In this document: piece after piece, positions 43,302-52,193 of the stretch
Layout: each line of letters starts with the position of its first letter
How positions within the stretch are numbered: position 1 is the first letter of the stretch
Assembly (NCBI GenBank): GCA_965202955.1
Contig: OZ241871.1
Location: 2,480,001-2,544,000, forward strand
Direction: 5' to 3'
Length of the DNA stretch: 64,000 nt
From: Bin5 sp034422415
Lineage (GTDB): Bacteria > Chloroflexota > Anaerolineae > Caldilineales > Caldilineaceae
The notes under the pieces: model-generated
What the model was told of the DNA's origin: nothing
What the model saw: the letters and a program-made list of their open reading frames with translations, nothing else
Database searches by the model: none
Translations under genes and position numbers: made by a program

Positions 43302-44753
43302 ATGTATCGATTCTACGCGTCTCCCAGCACGCTGGCTGAAGCCCTCCAGTTGAAAGCGGAACACGGCGCGGCCGCCCGTTTTATCGCCGGCGGCACCGAC
43401 CTTCTGATCGATCTGGCGCGTGAAGAGAGTCCGGAAAGGGCCAAATTGGGCCTGGTCGACCTGACGCGCATCCCCGGCATGGCCGAGATTTGGGAAGAGG
43501 GAGGCGCGATACATCTCGGTCCCCTCGTTACCCATAATCAGTGCGTGCGCAGTCCGTTGATCGTCGAGCGTGCGTTTGCGCTGGCGCGTGCCTGCTGGGA
43601 GGTGGGCGCGCCGCAAATACGCAACCGCGCCACCATCGCCGGCAATCTCGTCACGGCCAGCCCGGCCAACGACACGATCGTGCCGCTACTGGCGCTGGAT
43701 GCAAGTGTGCATATTGAGAGCGCTGAACGGGGCAGCCGCACAGTGCCGCTGGCGACGTTCTTTCGCGGCGTGCGGCAGGTCGATCTGGCTGATGATGAGA
43801 TGCTCACGCGTGTCTCGATTCCGCTGTCCGACGGTGCGCGGCGGGGTAACTTCATCAAGCTGGGGCTGCGGCGGGCGCAGGCGATCAGCGTTCTCAGCGT
43901 CGCCGGTTCGCTGGCGGTCGCAGACGGTAGCAGCGACTGGCAGTCGGCGGAGATTACCGGCGCGGCGATTGCGCTCGGCGCGGTGGCGCCGACGGTCGTG
44001 CGTGCGCCCGAGGCCGAGGCGTACCTGGTTGGACGGAGTTTGACCGAGGAGACGGTGGCGGAGGCAGCGCGTCTGGCTGGGATGCAGGCACAGCCGATCG
44101 ACGACATACGCGGCAGCGCGGACTATCGCCTGGCGATGGCCGAGACACTTGTCGCGCGCCTCCTGCACCAGCTGCGGGACGGGCGGGCGCGGGAGGGCTG
44201 GCTCGACGAGCCGGTGACGCTGTGGGGCGACACGGAGGGACGCTGGCCGGTTACGCGGGCCGAAGGTGAGCGGCAATTCGACCCTTCTTCTCCCCTGCGG
44301 GCAACGGTCAATGGCGTCGGCGTCGAGCTTGCCGGCGGGATGACGCTGTTGGACAGCCTGCGTGCAGCGGGCTTTCTAGGTGTCAAGGAGGGCTGCGCGG
44401 AGGGCGAGTGCGGCGCGTGCACCGTCTATCTGGACGGAATGGCGGTGATGGCGTGCCTGGTGCCGGCAGAACGGGCCGCGGGCAGTGAACTGGTCACGGT
44501 CGAGGGCTTGGCCGAGTCCGACTCGCTCTTGCACGGCGTGCAGCAGGCATTGATAGAGAGCGGCGGCGTCCAGTGCGGTTACTGTACGCCGGGCTTCGTC
44601 ATGTCGGCGGCTGCGCTGCTGGCGGAACGTTCCAGCCCCACCCGTTCCGAGGCGCAGGAGGCGTTGACGGGAAACCTGTGCCGTTGCACCGGCTACCGCA
44701 AGATCCTGGACGCGGTCGTGGCCGCGGGGCAGACGGATGGCAGCCGCACATAG
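43302..44753 (+). CDS. Molybdenum hydroxylase FAD-binding and [2Fe-2S] subunits, fused
   Basis: The N-terminal ~290 residues are a CoxM/FAD_binding_5 domain (RFIAGGTDLLIDLA, RNRATIAGNLVTASPANDT, CO-dehydrogenase-type flavoprotein C-terminal region). The C-terminal ~150 residues are a CoxS-type [2Fe-2S] domain with GCAEGECGACTVYLDG and QCGYCTPGFVMSAAALL followed by GNLCRCTGYRKI. All eight cluster cysteines are seen. In xanthine dehydrogenases the order in fused chains is 2Fe-2S then FAD, so this FAD-first order is unusual. It works with the Mo-binding subunit encoded at 45981; two other genes stand between. Confidence 0.9.
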   Translation: MYRFYASPSTLAEALQLKAEHGAAARFIAGGTDLLIDLAREESPERAKLGLVDLTRIPGMAEIWEEGGAIHLGPLVTHNQCVRSPLIVERAFALARACWEVGAPQIRNRATIAGNLVTASPANDTIVPLLALDASVHIESAERGSRTVPLATFFRGVRQVDLADDEMLTRVSIPLSDGARRGNFIKLGLRRAQAISVLSVAGSLAVADGSSDWQSAEITGAAIALGAVAPTVVRAPEAEAYLVGRSLTEETVAEAARLAGMQAQPIDDIRGSADYRLAMAETLVARLLHQLRDGRAREGWLDEPVTLWGDTEGRWPVTRAEGERQFDPSSPLRATVNGVGVELAGGMTLLDSLRAAGFLGVKEGCAEGECGACTVYLDGMAVMACLVPAERAAGSELVTVEGLAESDSLLHGVQQALIESGGVQCGYCTPGFVMSAAALLAERSSPTRSEAQEALTGNLCRCTGYRKILDAVVAAGQTDGSRT

Positions 44754-44762
44754 GACTCGGAT

Positions 44763-45311
44763 ATGGCGACTGACGCGGACGAACTAATCACCTATTATCT
44801 GGAGATGACCAGCCCGGAGCAGCTGCGGCCGGCGCGTCCGCCTGCGGAGCCATTCACCGTCCGCAGGGCGGAGCTTGCCTTTCCGGCGTTGAACCGTTTC
44901 TTCTACGCCGAAGTCGGGCGCGCGCATTCGTGGACCGACCGGCTGCGATGGAGTGATGAGGAGTGGCTGTCCTGGCTGGCGCGACCCGGCCTGCAGACGT
45001 GGATCGGCTACGTCCGCGACACACCTGCAGGCTATTTCGAGTTGGAGAAGCAGCGCGACGGGGGCGCGCGGCAGGCGGACGGAGAGTCCACATCGGTCGA
45101 CGTGGTCGAACTGGTCTATTTCGGTCTGCTGCCTCCTTTTATCGGCCGGGGCGTGGGGGGCGCGCTCCTGACGGAGGCGGTCCGGCGCGCCTGGGCGCTC
45201 GGCCCGCAGCGCGTGTGGGTCCACACGTGTACGCACGATCATCCGGCGGCTCTGCCAAACTACCGTAGACGAGGGTTCCGCATCTATGACCAGAAGAGGA
45301 ATGCGGAGTAA
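44763..45311 (+). CDS. GNAT-family N-acetyltransferase
   Basis: The acetyl-CoA-binding segment is seen as VELVYFGLLPPFIGRGVGGALLTEAVRRAW, with the Q/RxxGxG/A pattern as GRGVGG. It ends with the NYRRRGFRIYDQKR typical of the last strands. The acceptor is unknown. It begins nine bases after the FAD/2Fe-2S gene and its 3' end overlaps the acyltransferase gene by 26 bases, so all are in one operon with the hydroxylase. Confidence 0.85.
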   Translation: MATDADELITYYLEMTSPEQLRPARPPAEPFTVRRAELAFPALNRFFYAEVGRAHSWTDRLRWSDEEWLSWLARPGLQTWIGYVRDTPAGYFELEKQRDGGARQADGESTSVDVVELVYFGLLPPFIGRGVGGALLTEAVRRAWALGPQRVWVHTCTHDHPAALPNYRRRGFRIYDQKRNAE

Positions 45312-45912
45312 GATTTTCTTGATTTCCGGCGCCGATACGGTCCTGTCGCCCTCACTGCCGCGACGCGGCAATGGGCTGACCCGCTTATGCGGCCGGTTGG
45401 CGTACAAGCTTATCGGCTGGCGTATCGAGGGCCAACTGCCCGACGCGCCCAAGCTGGTGATCGTCGGCGCTCCGCACACCTCCTACTGGGATGCCCCGCT
45501 GGCGATTGGGTTCTTCTTGGCCACCGGGCTGGATTGCCGCTGGATGATCAAAAGAGAGGCCTGCGCGCACCCCTTGGGCGGTCTCATGCGCTGGATGGGC
45601 GCCATCCCTGTGAATCGTCAGGCCCCCGGCAATGTCATGCAGCAGGTGATCGACGAAATGAACCGCAGCGAGAAGTTCGTGTTGGTTATCACACCGGAGG
45701 GGACGCGCAGGAAAGTCGCGTGTTGGAAGACCGGCTTCTACCGCATCGCCCTCGCCACCGGCACGCCCATCACCCTCGCCTACGCCGACTTTGAACGCCG
45801 GGTTGCCGGTATCGGCCCAACCTACCAGCCGACCGGCGATATGAAAACGCAGATCGAAGAGATGCGGACCTTTTTCCGTGGGATCACGCCCCGGAATCCA
45901 GAGTGGGCCTGA
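45286..45912 (+). CDS. 1-acylglycerol-3-phosphate acyltransferase-like (PlsC family)
   Basis: The HX4D catalytic motif is APHTSYWDAPL and the second conserved block is VITPEGTRRKV, as in PlsC-type acyltransferases. The group with GAPHTSYWD and short length (about 200) is common in environmental bacteria; lysophospholipid acylation is likely but the substrate is not proven. It overlaps the GNAT gene by 26 bases. A later ATG at 45301 is possible. Confidence 0.85.
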   Translation: MTRRGMRSKIFLISGADTVLSPSLPRRGNGLTRLCGRLAYKLIGWRIEGQLPDAPKLVIVGAPHTSYWDAPLAIGFFLATGLDCRWMIKREACAHPLGGLMRWMGAIPVNRQAPGNVMQQVIDEMNRSEKFVLVITPEGTRRKVACWKTGFYRIALATGTPITLAYADFERRVAGIGPTYQPTGDMKTQIEEMRTFFRGITPRNPEWA

Positions 45913-45980
45913 ACTGAAAGAGGTTTTTTTCTGTCTTCGTGTGACTTCGTGTCCTTCGTGGATCAACACAAGGTGTTCTG

Positions 45981-48257
45981 ATGCGCGCAGTCGGCAGCAG
46001 CATACCCCGTTTCGACGCCGCCGAAAAGGTGACCGGCCAGGCCGCCTATCCCGGCGACATCGACCTGCCCAACCAGGCATGGCTCAAGATCGTCTTCGCG
46101 CGCGTGCCCCACGCGCGCATTTTGCGGTTGGACACGACGCGCGCCGAGGAGGCTGACGGCGTTGTCGCGGTCCTGACCGCGGCCGACGTGCCGGTAAACG
46201 AGTACGGGCTGGTGATGCCGGACCAGCCGGTGCTGTGCGGGCTGGGCAGTTCGCCCCAGGCCGAGTTCGTACGCTGGGAAGGGGATAAGATCGCCCTGAT
46301 CGTGGCCGAGACGCCGGCGCAGGCCGCGGCCGCGGCCGGTCTGCTCGATATCGAATACGAGCCGCTGCCGGTCATCACCGATCCGGAGCAGGCGCTGGCC
46401 GCCGGCGTGCAGCCGCTCCATCCGCACCCCTTCAGCAACTTTCCCTACGAGGAGCGGGACAGGCAATCGAATCTGCTCGTCACCCACCGTCTGCGCCGCG
46501 GCGACATGGCGGACGGCTTTGCGCGGGCCGAAGTGTGCGCTGAGGGCGTCTACAGCACGCACCCGCAGGAGCACGCCTATTTGCAGCCGGAGGCGGGCCT
46601 TGCCCACGTCCGGACGGACGGGCGGGTCGAGGTGATCGTCGCCGGGCAGTGGATGCACGAGGACCAGGAGCAGATTGCCCACGCGCTGGACCTGCCGGCG
46701 AGCCAAATCGTCGTGCGCTACCCGGCCGTCGGCGGCGCGTTCGGCGGGCGCGAGGATATGTCGGTACAGATTCCGCTGGCGCTGGCTGCGTGGAAGACGG
46801 GCCGGCCGGTCAAAACGATCTGGAGCCGCGAGGAGTCGATCATCGGCCATCATAAGCGCCACGCGTTCGTGATCCGGGCCAAGTGGGGCGCGACCAGGGA
46901 CGGCAAACTTGTGGCCGCGCAGATGGAGATGACCAGCGACGCCGGCGCGTACGCATACACAAGCACAAAGGTCCTGGCCAACGCGACGCTGATGTGTCTC
47001 GGCCCCTATGAGATTCCGAATGTGCAAGTCGACGCGCGCACCGTTTATACAAACAACTGTCCGGGCGGCGCGTTTCGCGGTTTCGGCGGTCCGCAGGCCC
47101 ATTTCGCGGCCGAGATGCAGATGACCAAGCTGGCCCATGCCCTGGATATGGACCCGGTCGAGCTGCGCATGCGCAACCTGCTGCGCGACGGTTCGCTCTT
47201 GGTCACCGGCAGCCCTGTTCCCGCCGGATGCACGGCTGTCGAGGTGCTGGAGGAGGCGGCGCGGCAGGGCGGCTGGCAGAAGACCGGCAGTCAGTGGTCA
47301 GTGGACGGAGGAGGGATGGGGTCTGCCGAACTGGAGGCCGGGGAGGACGCGCCGCTCACGACCAGCCTGGACTCGTCGCGCACCCAAGTCGCGCGCGGGC
47401 GGGGGATTGCTGTCAGCTACAAGAATGTCGGCTACAGCTTCGGATTTCCCGAACATTGCAACGCCTGGGTCGAGTTGCATGGCGGCGAGAGGATTGAGCG
47501 GGCGCGCGTGGGCTGCGTCGGCGCGGAGGTGGGGCAGGGCGCGCACACAGCCTTCGTGCTGATGGCCGCGGAGTTGTTGGGGCTGTCCCCGGAGCAGGTG
47601 GAGCTGGAGGCGGAGGACAGCGACGTGACCGGCTCCAGCGGGAGCAGCTCGGCCAGCCGCATGACGTTTATGGCGGGGAATGCGATCCAGGGCGCGGCCG
47701 AACGGGCGCTGGCGCTGTGGCGCGATGAAGAGCGCCCGGCGCGCGCCGAGTTCCTCTATCGTCCGCGCGCGACGACGCCCTTCGACCGTGAGACGGGCGA
47801 GTGTGACCCGAATATCACCTATGGATACTGCGCGCAGGTGGCCGACGTGGAGGTGGACTGCGGGACAGGGCACGTTACCGTCAAGCGGCTGATCAGCGTC
47901 AACGACGTCGGCAGGGCGGTCCATCCGCAGCAGGTCGAAGGCCAGATCGAGGGCTGTGTGGCCCAGTCAATCGGGTGGACGCTGCTCGAGAACTATCTGC
48001 AGGAGGAGGGGCGGACGGTCACCCCGCATTTGAGCAACTATCTGATCCCCGGCGTGGCCGACGTGGCTGAGGAGATCGTGCCGGTGATCCTGGAGTACCC
48101 GGATCCGCAGGGCCCGCTGGGCGTGCGCGGCATGGCCGAAATGCCCTTCCTGCCGACTGCGCCCGCTATCGCCGCCGCGCTTCACGACGCGCTCGGTGTC
48201 TGGTATGATGAGCTTCCCTTTACGCCGGAGACGGTCTGGCGCGGGATGGAAAGGTAG
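45981..48257 (+). CDS. Xanthine dehydrogenase-family molybdopterin-binding subunit
   Basis: The catalytic large subunit (CoxL/XdhC-type). It begins GSSIPRFDAAEKVTGQAAYPGD and has AVGGAFGGREDMSVQ, GGAFRGFGGPQAHFAAE, GAEVGQGAHTAFVLMAAELLG and LGVRGMAEMPFLPTAPA with the catalytic Glu. It binds the molybdopterin cofactor and hydroxylates or oxidises an unknown substrate, passing electrons to the subunits encoded at 43302. The FRGFGG form differs from the CODH AYRCSFR loop, so CO oxidation is not supported. A stretch of about 30 residues from TGSQWSVDGGG to LTTSLDSS looks like an insertion and contains heptamer-repeat DNA at 47292. Confidence 0.9.
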   Translation: MRAVGSSIPRFDAAEKVTGQAAYPGDIDLPNQAWLKIVFARVPHARILRLDTTRAEEADGVVAVLTAADVPVNEYGLVMPDQPVLCGLGSSPQAEFVRWEGDKIALIVAETPAQAAAAAGLLDIEYEPLPVITDPEQALAAGVQPLHPHPFSNFPYEERDRQSNLLVTHRLRRGDMADGFARAEVCAEGVYSTHPQEHAYLQPEAGLAHVRTDGRVEVIVAGQWMHEDQEQIAHALDLPASQIVVRYPAVGGAFGGREDMSVQIPLALAAWKTGRPVKTIWSREESIIGHHKRHAFVIRAKWGATRDGKLVAAQMEMTSDAGAYAYTSTKVLANATLMCLGPYEIPNVQVDARTVYTNNCPGGAFRGFGGPQAHFAAEMQMTKLAHALDMDPVELRMRNLLRDGSLLVTGSPVPAGCTAVEVLEEAARQGGWQKTGSQWSVDGGGMGSAELEAGEDAPLTTSLDSSRTQVARGRGIAVSYKNVGYSFGFPEHCNAWVELHGGERIERARVGCVGAEVGQGAHTAFVLMAAELLGLSPEQVELEAEDSDVTGSSGSSSASRMTFMAGNAIQGAAERALALWRDEERPARAEFLYRPRATTPFDRETGECDPNITYGYCAQVADVEVDCGTGHVTVKRLISVNDVGRAVHPQQVEGQIEGCVAQSIGWTLLENYLQEEGRTVTPHLSNYLIPGVADVAEEIVPVILEYPDPQGPLGVRGMAEMPFLPTAPAIAAALHDALGVWYDELPFTPETVWRGMER
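47292..47305 (+). repeat. Heptamer repeat units inside the molybdopterin subunit gene
   Basis: CAGTGGT CAGTGGA, two 7-base units in coding sequence for QWSVDG. It matches the intergenic repeats elsewhere in the window and lies in a poorly conserved linker, implying repeat DNA was taken into the gene. Confidence 0.6.
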
Positions 48258-48284
48258 TTCGGGTCAGGGGCGAGGAGCCAGGAA

Positions 48285-49109
48285 ATGGCCTCCGCGAACA
48301 GCGACAACCGCATAGGCAGCCTCACCTGGGGCGTCCTGCTGGCGCTGGCGGGCATCGGCCTGCTGCTCTTGAACCTCGACCTGCTCATCCGCTTTGAACC
48401 CTACATCCAATATGCAGGCGCCGCGCTGCTTGGTCTGCTGGCGCTGGGATTCATCGGCAGCTATCTCTCCGCCCCCAGCCACTGGTGGCGGCTGATCCCC
48501 GGCTGGACGCTGATCGCCCTTGCGGTGATGATCTACCTTACGACCGTACGCGAGCTGGACCAGCGCGTAACGGCGGCGGCACTGTTCGTCGGCCAGGCGA
48601 TCGCTTTCGCCCACGTCTATCTGCTGGACCGCGCCGAACGCTGGTGGGCGATTATCCCCGGTGGATTCATGTTCATGTTGGGCGCCACCATCGCCCTGAG
48701 CAGTATCACAGAGGAGCCGGCCGCCCTGGGCACGGCGCTCTTTGTCGGGCTGGGCGCCGTCTTCTTTCTGCTCTACCTGCTCGGACAGCGGCGGCAGCTG
48801 TGGTGGGCGTTGATCCCCGGTTCCGTGCTGGTCCTCTTCGGTCTTATTCTTTTTTCCGCCGGCCGCGGCGGGCAGAACTTCATTCTGCGCTGGTGGCCTG
48901 TGCTGTTGCCGCTGTTGGGCCTGTGGCTGATCTGGCGGGCGTCGCGCCCTCCATCCAGCCGCAAGCTGGCCACCAATACAGCGCCTAAGCAGGCCCGCGC
49001 CCAGGGCGAGACGGTGGCCAGCCGGCCGCGCAGCCAGCCGTTCGGCGAGTACATGGGTCCTGCGCCGGGCGCGACCGTTGAGGTGCTGCCCGACCCGGAG
49101 GAGTCGTAG
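48285..49109 (+). CDS. Multi-pass membrane protein of unknown function
   Basis: About seven or eight hydrophobic helices (LTWGVLLALAGIGLLLLNLDL, AGAALLGLLALGFIGSYL, LIPGWTLIALAVMIYL, GGFMFMLGATIALSSI, FVGLGAVFFLLYLLG and others) occupy most of 274 residues. WW(R/A)LIPG is repeated (HWWRLIPGW, RWWAIIPGG, LWWALIPGS), suggesting internal duplication. The C terminus is basic and cytoplasmic. GGAG precedes the ATG. It follows the hydroxylase gene by 27 bases, possibly co-transcribed. Confidence 0.75.
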   Translation: MASANSDNRIGSLTWGVLLALAGIGLLLLNLDLLIRFEPYIQYAGAALLGLLALGFIGSYLSAPSHWWRLIPGWTLIALAVMIYLTTVRELDQRVTAAALFVGQAIAFAHVYLLDRAERWWAIIPGGFMFMLGATIALSSITEEPAALGTALFVGLGAVFFLLYLLGQRRQLWWALIPGSVLVLFGLILFSAGRGGQNFILRWWPVLLPLLGLWLIWRASRPPSSRKLATNTAPKQARAQGETVASRPRSQPFGEYMGPAPGATVEVLPDPEES

Positions 49110-49270
49110 CGGGCATCTGCTGCAGAGCAGAAGTCGTTCGTTTAAGAGACTGTGTTCAAAAACAGTTCAGGGTTATCGCGGCTCGCTTTTTTCTGGAGCT
49201 TTGCGTCCGTCCGGGAGGGAACTTCGCAAACCGCTCGGCGAAGGCCGCCCGGGAAAAAGAGGAGGTTACT

Positions 49271-50569
49271 ATGACGAAGATCGCTTATATTGCAGCGGGC
49301 AGCACCGGTTTCGCCCCCCGGTTCGTGGCGGATATCATGATGCGTCCGGCACTGGCGGACTGCACCTTGACGCTGATGGATATCAATCAGGACAATCTGG
49401 ACGTCATCACAGCCCTGTCCAAGAAGCTCGCCAGGCAACTCGACGTCCCCACTGTAATCGAGTCGACCCTGGACAGGCGCAGGGCACTCGACGGCGCCGA
49501 CTACGTCATTTCGACAGCCACTGCTCTTGGCGGACGGGAGGCAAGGGTCGTCGAGCGCAAGATCATGCTCAAGTACGGTCTGGATGTGTCCTCCGGTTGC
49601 ACGACCGGTCTCGGGGGCGTCTTCCGCACCTTGCGCTATGCCCCGCTGATGTTGGGCATTTGCCGTGACATGGAGGAGCTCTGCCCCGATGCCTGGCTGT
49701 TCCACTATGCCAACCCCACCACGACTGTGCCGCTGCTCTTGAACGTAGCATCGCCCATCAAGAGTATGGGCCTCTGCCACAGCGTGCAGCATACGGCCCA
49801 GACCCTGGCTGCATACATCGACGCGCCCTACGAAGAGACCGGGCACTGGGTGGCCGGTGTCAATCACCAGGCCTGGTTCCTCCGTATGGAGTGGAACGGC
49901 GAGGACGCCTATTCGCTGCTCATCGAGAAGATGCAGGACTCCGAAATCTACGAGAAGGACATCGTACGTTTTGAGATGATGAAGTACTTCGGCTACTTCC
50001 TTACGGAGTCGAGCGGGCACAATGCGGAGTATGTGCCCTACTTTCGCAAGAACGCCGAAATGATCGAGCACTATACACCCGGCATCCATGCCCTTAAGTG
50101 GCAGGAGCGGGAGATTGAGCGGGAACCCAGGCGGCGTGCAGAGCTACGCGATAAGGCCTACGGCGAAGAGCCGCTGGAAATCTCCGAGAGCCCCGAGTAC
50201 TGTGTCGGTATCATCAATGCCATGGAGACAAATGAGCCCTTCCGGTTCAACGGCAACGTGCTGAATACCGGCACGATCACGAACCTGCCGTCTGATATCG
50301 TGGTGGAGGTGCCGTGCCTCGTGGACAACCTGGGGATTCATCCGTGCCATGTGGGAGATCTGCCACCCCAGTGTGCGGCGCTGAATGCCAACCGCAGCGC
50401 GGGGGAGCCGCTGGCGGTCAAGGGGACGCTGGAGGCGGATCGCAAGGCGATCGAGCAGGCTGTGGCACTGGATCCGCTGACCGCCTCTTTGCTTACGCTC
50501 GACCAGATTCACACGATGGTAGAGGAAACCTTTGTTGCACTGGCGGAATGGCTGCCCGAGTTCAATTGA
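49271..50569 (+). CDS. Glycoside hydrolase family 4 (alpha-galactosidase-like)
   Basis: GH4 enzymes use NAD and a divalent metal to cleave glycosides by oxidation-elimination. The NAD site AAGSTGFAPRFVADIM is at the N terminus. The metal-binding Cys and His are seen in SMGLCHSVQHTAQ, with YANPTTTVPL before it and GVNHQAWFL after it. The CHS pattern fits the alpha-galactosidase/alpha-glucosidase branch. An excellent GAGGAGG site supports the start. No sugar transporter is adjacent. Confidence 0.9.
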   Translation: MTKIAYIAAGSTGFAPRFVADIMMRPALADCTLTLMDINQDNLDVITALSKKLARQLDVPTVIESTLDRRRALDGADYVISTATALGGREARVVERKIMLKYGLDVSSGCTTGLGGVFRTLRYAPLMLGICRDMEELCPDAWLFHYANPTTTVPLLLNVASPIKSMGLCHSVQHTAQTLAAYIDAPYEETGHWVAGVNHQAWFLRMEWNGEDAYSLLIEKMQDSEIYEKDIVRFEMMKYFGYFLTESSGHNAEYVPYFRKNAEMIEHYTPGIHALKWQEREIEREPRRRAELRDKAYGEEPLEISESPEYCVGIINAMETNEPFRFNGNVLNTGTITNLPSDIVVEVPCLVDNLGIHPCHVGDLPPQCAALNANRSAGEPLAVKGTLEADRKAIEQAVALDPLTASLLTLDQIHTMVEETFVALAEWLPEFN

Positions 50570-50871
50570 GGGACTGAACTGGCATACCGGAGGCGGGAAC
50601 GCACGAAACGCTGGCTTGCCGTGGAAAGGGTGGGGCAGTGAAGTGTTGCGTTCTCCAGGTGGCTGGGCCGCTAAGGGCGTAGAAAGGAGAGATTTGGCCA
50701 AACAGGAGGCCGAGTGGTTAACTTGCTCCTGGACCCTGGCATATGCGTTGGCCTTGGTCCGGCGCACGGGCTGCGGTGGCCCTCTGTGCTCGTTTACTCG
50801 GCGATCGCTGGTCCAGTATTCCGATACGACCATCCTTGTCCCAATTCCGGGACGCACATTGGAGCCATGAT
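50570..50871. other. Gap between the GH4 and VOC genes
   Basis: No gene, promoter pair or RNA was recognised in this 302-base stretch. The frame upstream of the VOC start is open but reads as non-family sequence. Confidence 0.4.
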
Positions 50872-51243
50872 ATGGAGCTTGGAGCATTCTCGGTAAGCCT
50901 TGCGGTCAAGGACCTGTCGGCCTCGCAGGCCTTTTACGAAAAGCTTGGATTTGTAGTCTTCCACGGTGAGGCAAGCCAGGGCTGGCTGATTATGAAGAGC
51001 CCCAGCTGCGTGATCGGCCTTTTTCAAGGCATGTTCGACGATAACATTCTCACATTCAATCCCGGTTGGAACGATAGCGCGCAGCCGCTCGACACCTTCA
51101 CCGACGTCAGGGAGATCCAGCGAAAACTGAAAGAGGACGGAATCGAGTTCGCGACCGAGGCCGATGAGAGGACGTCGGGCCCGGCCAGTTTCGTGATCGT
51201 CGACCCCGACGGCAATACGATCCTCGTTGACCAGCACGTTTAA
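50872..51243 (+). CDS. VOC-family (glyoxalase/bleomycin-resistance-like) protein
   Basis: A short vicinal-oxygen-chelate protein of 123 residues: FSVSLAVKDLSASQAFYEKL begins the first beta-alpha-beta-beta-beta unit and PASFVIVDPDGNTILVDQHV ends the second. Typical for small VOC proteins acting as dimers; activity is not predictable. The ATG at 50872 with GGAG upstream is chosen; the longer frame from 50743 has no domain content. Confidence 0.88.
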   Translation: MELGAFSVSLAVKDLSASQAFYEKLGFVVFHGEASQGWLIMKSPSCVIGLFQGMFDDNILTFNPGWNDSAQPLDTFTDVREIQRKLKEDGIEFATEADERTSGPASFVIVDPDGNTILVDQHV

Positions 51244-51248
51244 GTAAA

Positions 51249-51290
51249 CCAGTAGCCAGTAGCCAGTGGCCAGTAGCCAGTGGCCAGTAG
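51249..51290 (+). repeat. Heptameric tandem repeat, six copies
   Basis: CCAGTAG, CCAGTAG, CCAGTGG, CCAGTAG, CCAGTGG, CCAGTAG run without gap after the VOC gene. It resembles the short tandemly repeated heptamers known from cyanobacteria. Confidence 0.85.
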
Positions 51291-51336
51291 CCGCAGGTCA
51301 AATCAGTAAATTCAGCTTCGGAAAGGCGTATATTTC

Positions 51337-52134
51337 ATGTCTGAATTCGCTCTCACCCTCGTACAGATGGACTGTCTCTACGGTGACCCTGAGCGCAACT
51401 TCGAGCGGGCAGAGGCGTTCGTGACGGATGCAGCCGGGCGCGGCAGCGATCTGGTTGTACTACCGGAGTTGTGGAGTTCGGGTCTTGACCTTAAGAATGC
51501 CGGCGCTTACGCGTCACCGCTGGTCGCGGACGCGGACGAAGAGGGCTGGTTCGGGCGTTTCGCCGCGCTGGCCAGGGATAATCGGGTCTGGTTGACGGGC
51601 TCGATGCTGGAGAGCCGGGGTGGACGGTTCTACAACACGATGGCGCTCTACAGCCCGGAGGGCAGGCTCGCCGCCTCCTACAGTAAGATTCACCTTTTTC
51701 GGCTGATGGATGAGGACCAGTACCTGGCGGCGGGCACGGCCGGGGTGCTGCATGAACTGCCGTGGGGCTGCGCGGGGCTGGCGATCTGCTATGACCTGCG
51801 TTTTCCGGAGCTGTTCCGGCGCTACGCGCTGGAAGGCGCGCGTCTGCTGATTCTGCCGGCGGCGTGGCCGCACCCGCGGCGGATGCACTGGCGCACGCTC
51901 CTGCGCAGCAGGGCGATCGAGAACCAATGTTTCGTGGCGGCGTGCAACCGCGTGGGCACGACGGATGACGTCAGCTTTTTCGGTTCAGCGGCGGTGATCG
52001 ATCCCTGGGGCGAGACGCTGATCGAGGGCGGCGAGACCGAGGCGCTGCTGACGGTGCGGATCGATTTGGAGACGGTGGAGGCGACGCGGAATAAGATTCC
52101 GATTTTTGCGGACCGGCGGCCGGAGTTGTATTGA
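51337..52134 (+). CDS. Carbon-nitrogen hydrolase (nitrilase superfamily, omega-amidase-like)
   Basis: The Glu-Lys-Cys triad is visible: LVVLPELWSSG, YSKIHLFRLMD and GLAICYDLRFPELFRRYAL. The overall pattern (MLESRGGRFYNTMALYSPEG, then RSRAIENQCFVAACNRVG) fits omega-amidase/YafV-like enzymes that hydrolyse alpha-keto amides such as 2-oxoglutaramate. At 265 residues it is the usual length. A glutamine-synthetase-like gene nearby suggests a link to nitrogen metabolism, which is inference. Confidence 0.9.
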   Translation: MSEFALTLVQMDCLYGDPERNFERAEAFVTDAAGRGSDLVVLPELWSSGLDLKNAGAYASPLVADADEEGWFGRFAALARDNRVWLTGSMLESRGGRFYNTMALYSPEGRLAASYSKIHLFRLMDEDQYLAAGTAGVLHELPWGCAGLAICYDLRFPELFRRYALEGARLLILPAAWPHPRRMHWRTLLRSRAIENQCFVAACNRVGTTDDVSFFGSAAVIDPWGETLIEGGETEALLTVRIDLETVEATRNKIPIFADRRPELY

Positions 52135-52193
52135 GGGTGAGGGATGTAGTTTTCCAGGTGGCCAGTTAGCTGTAGCAAGAGCTGTAGAAAGCA

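Noticed and set aside
51249..51290. Possible CRISPR-like array
   Set aside because: The repeat unit is seven bases without spacers, so this is a simple tandem repeat.
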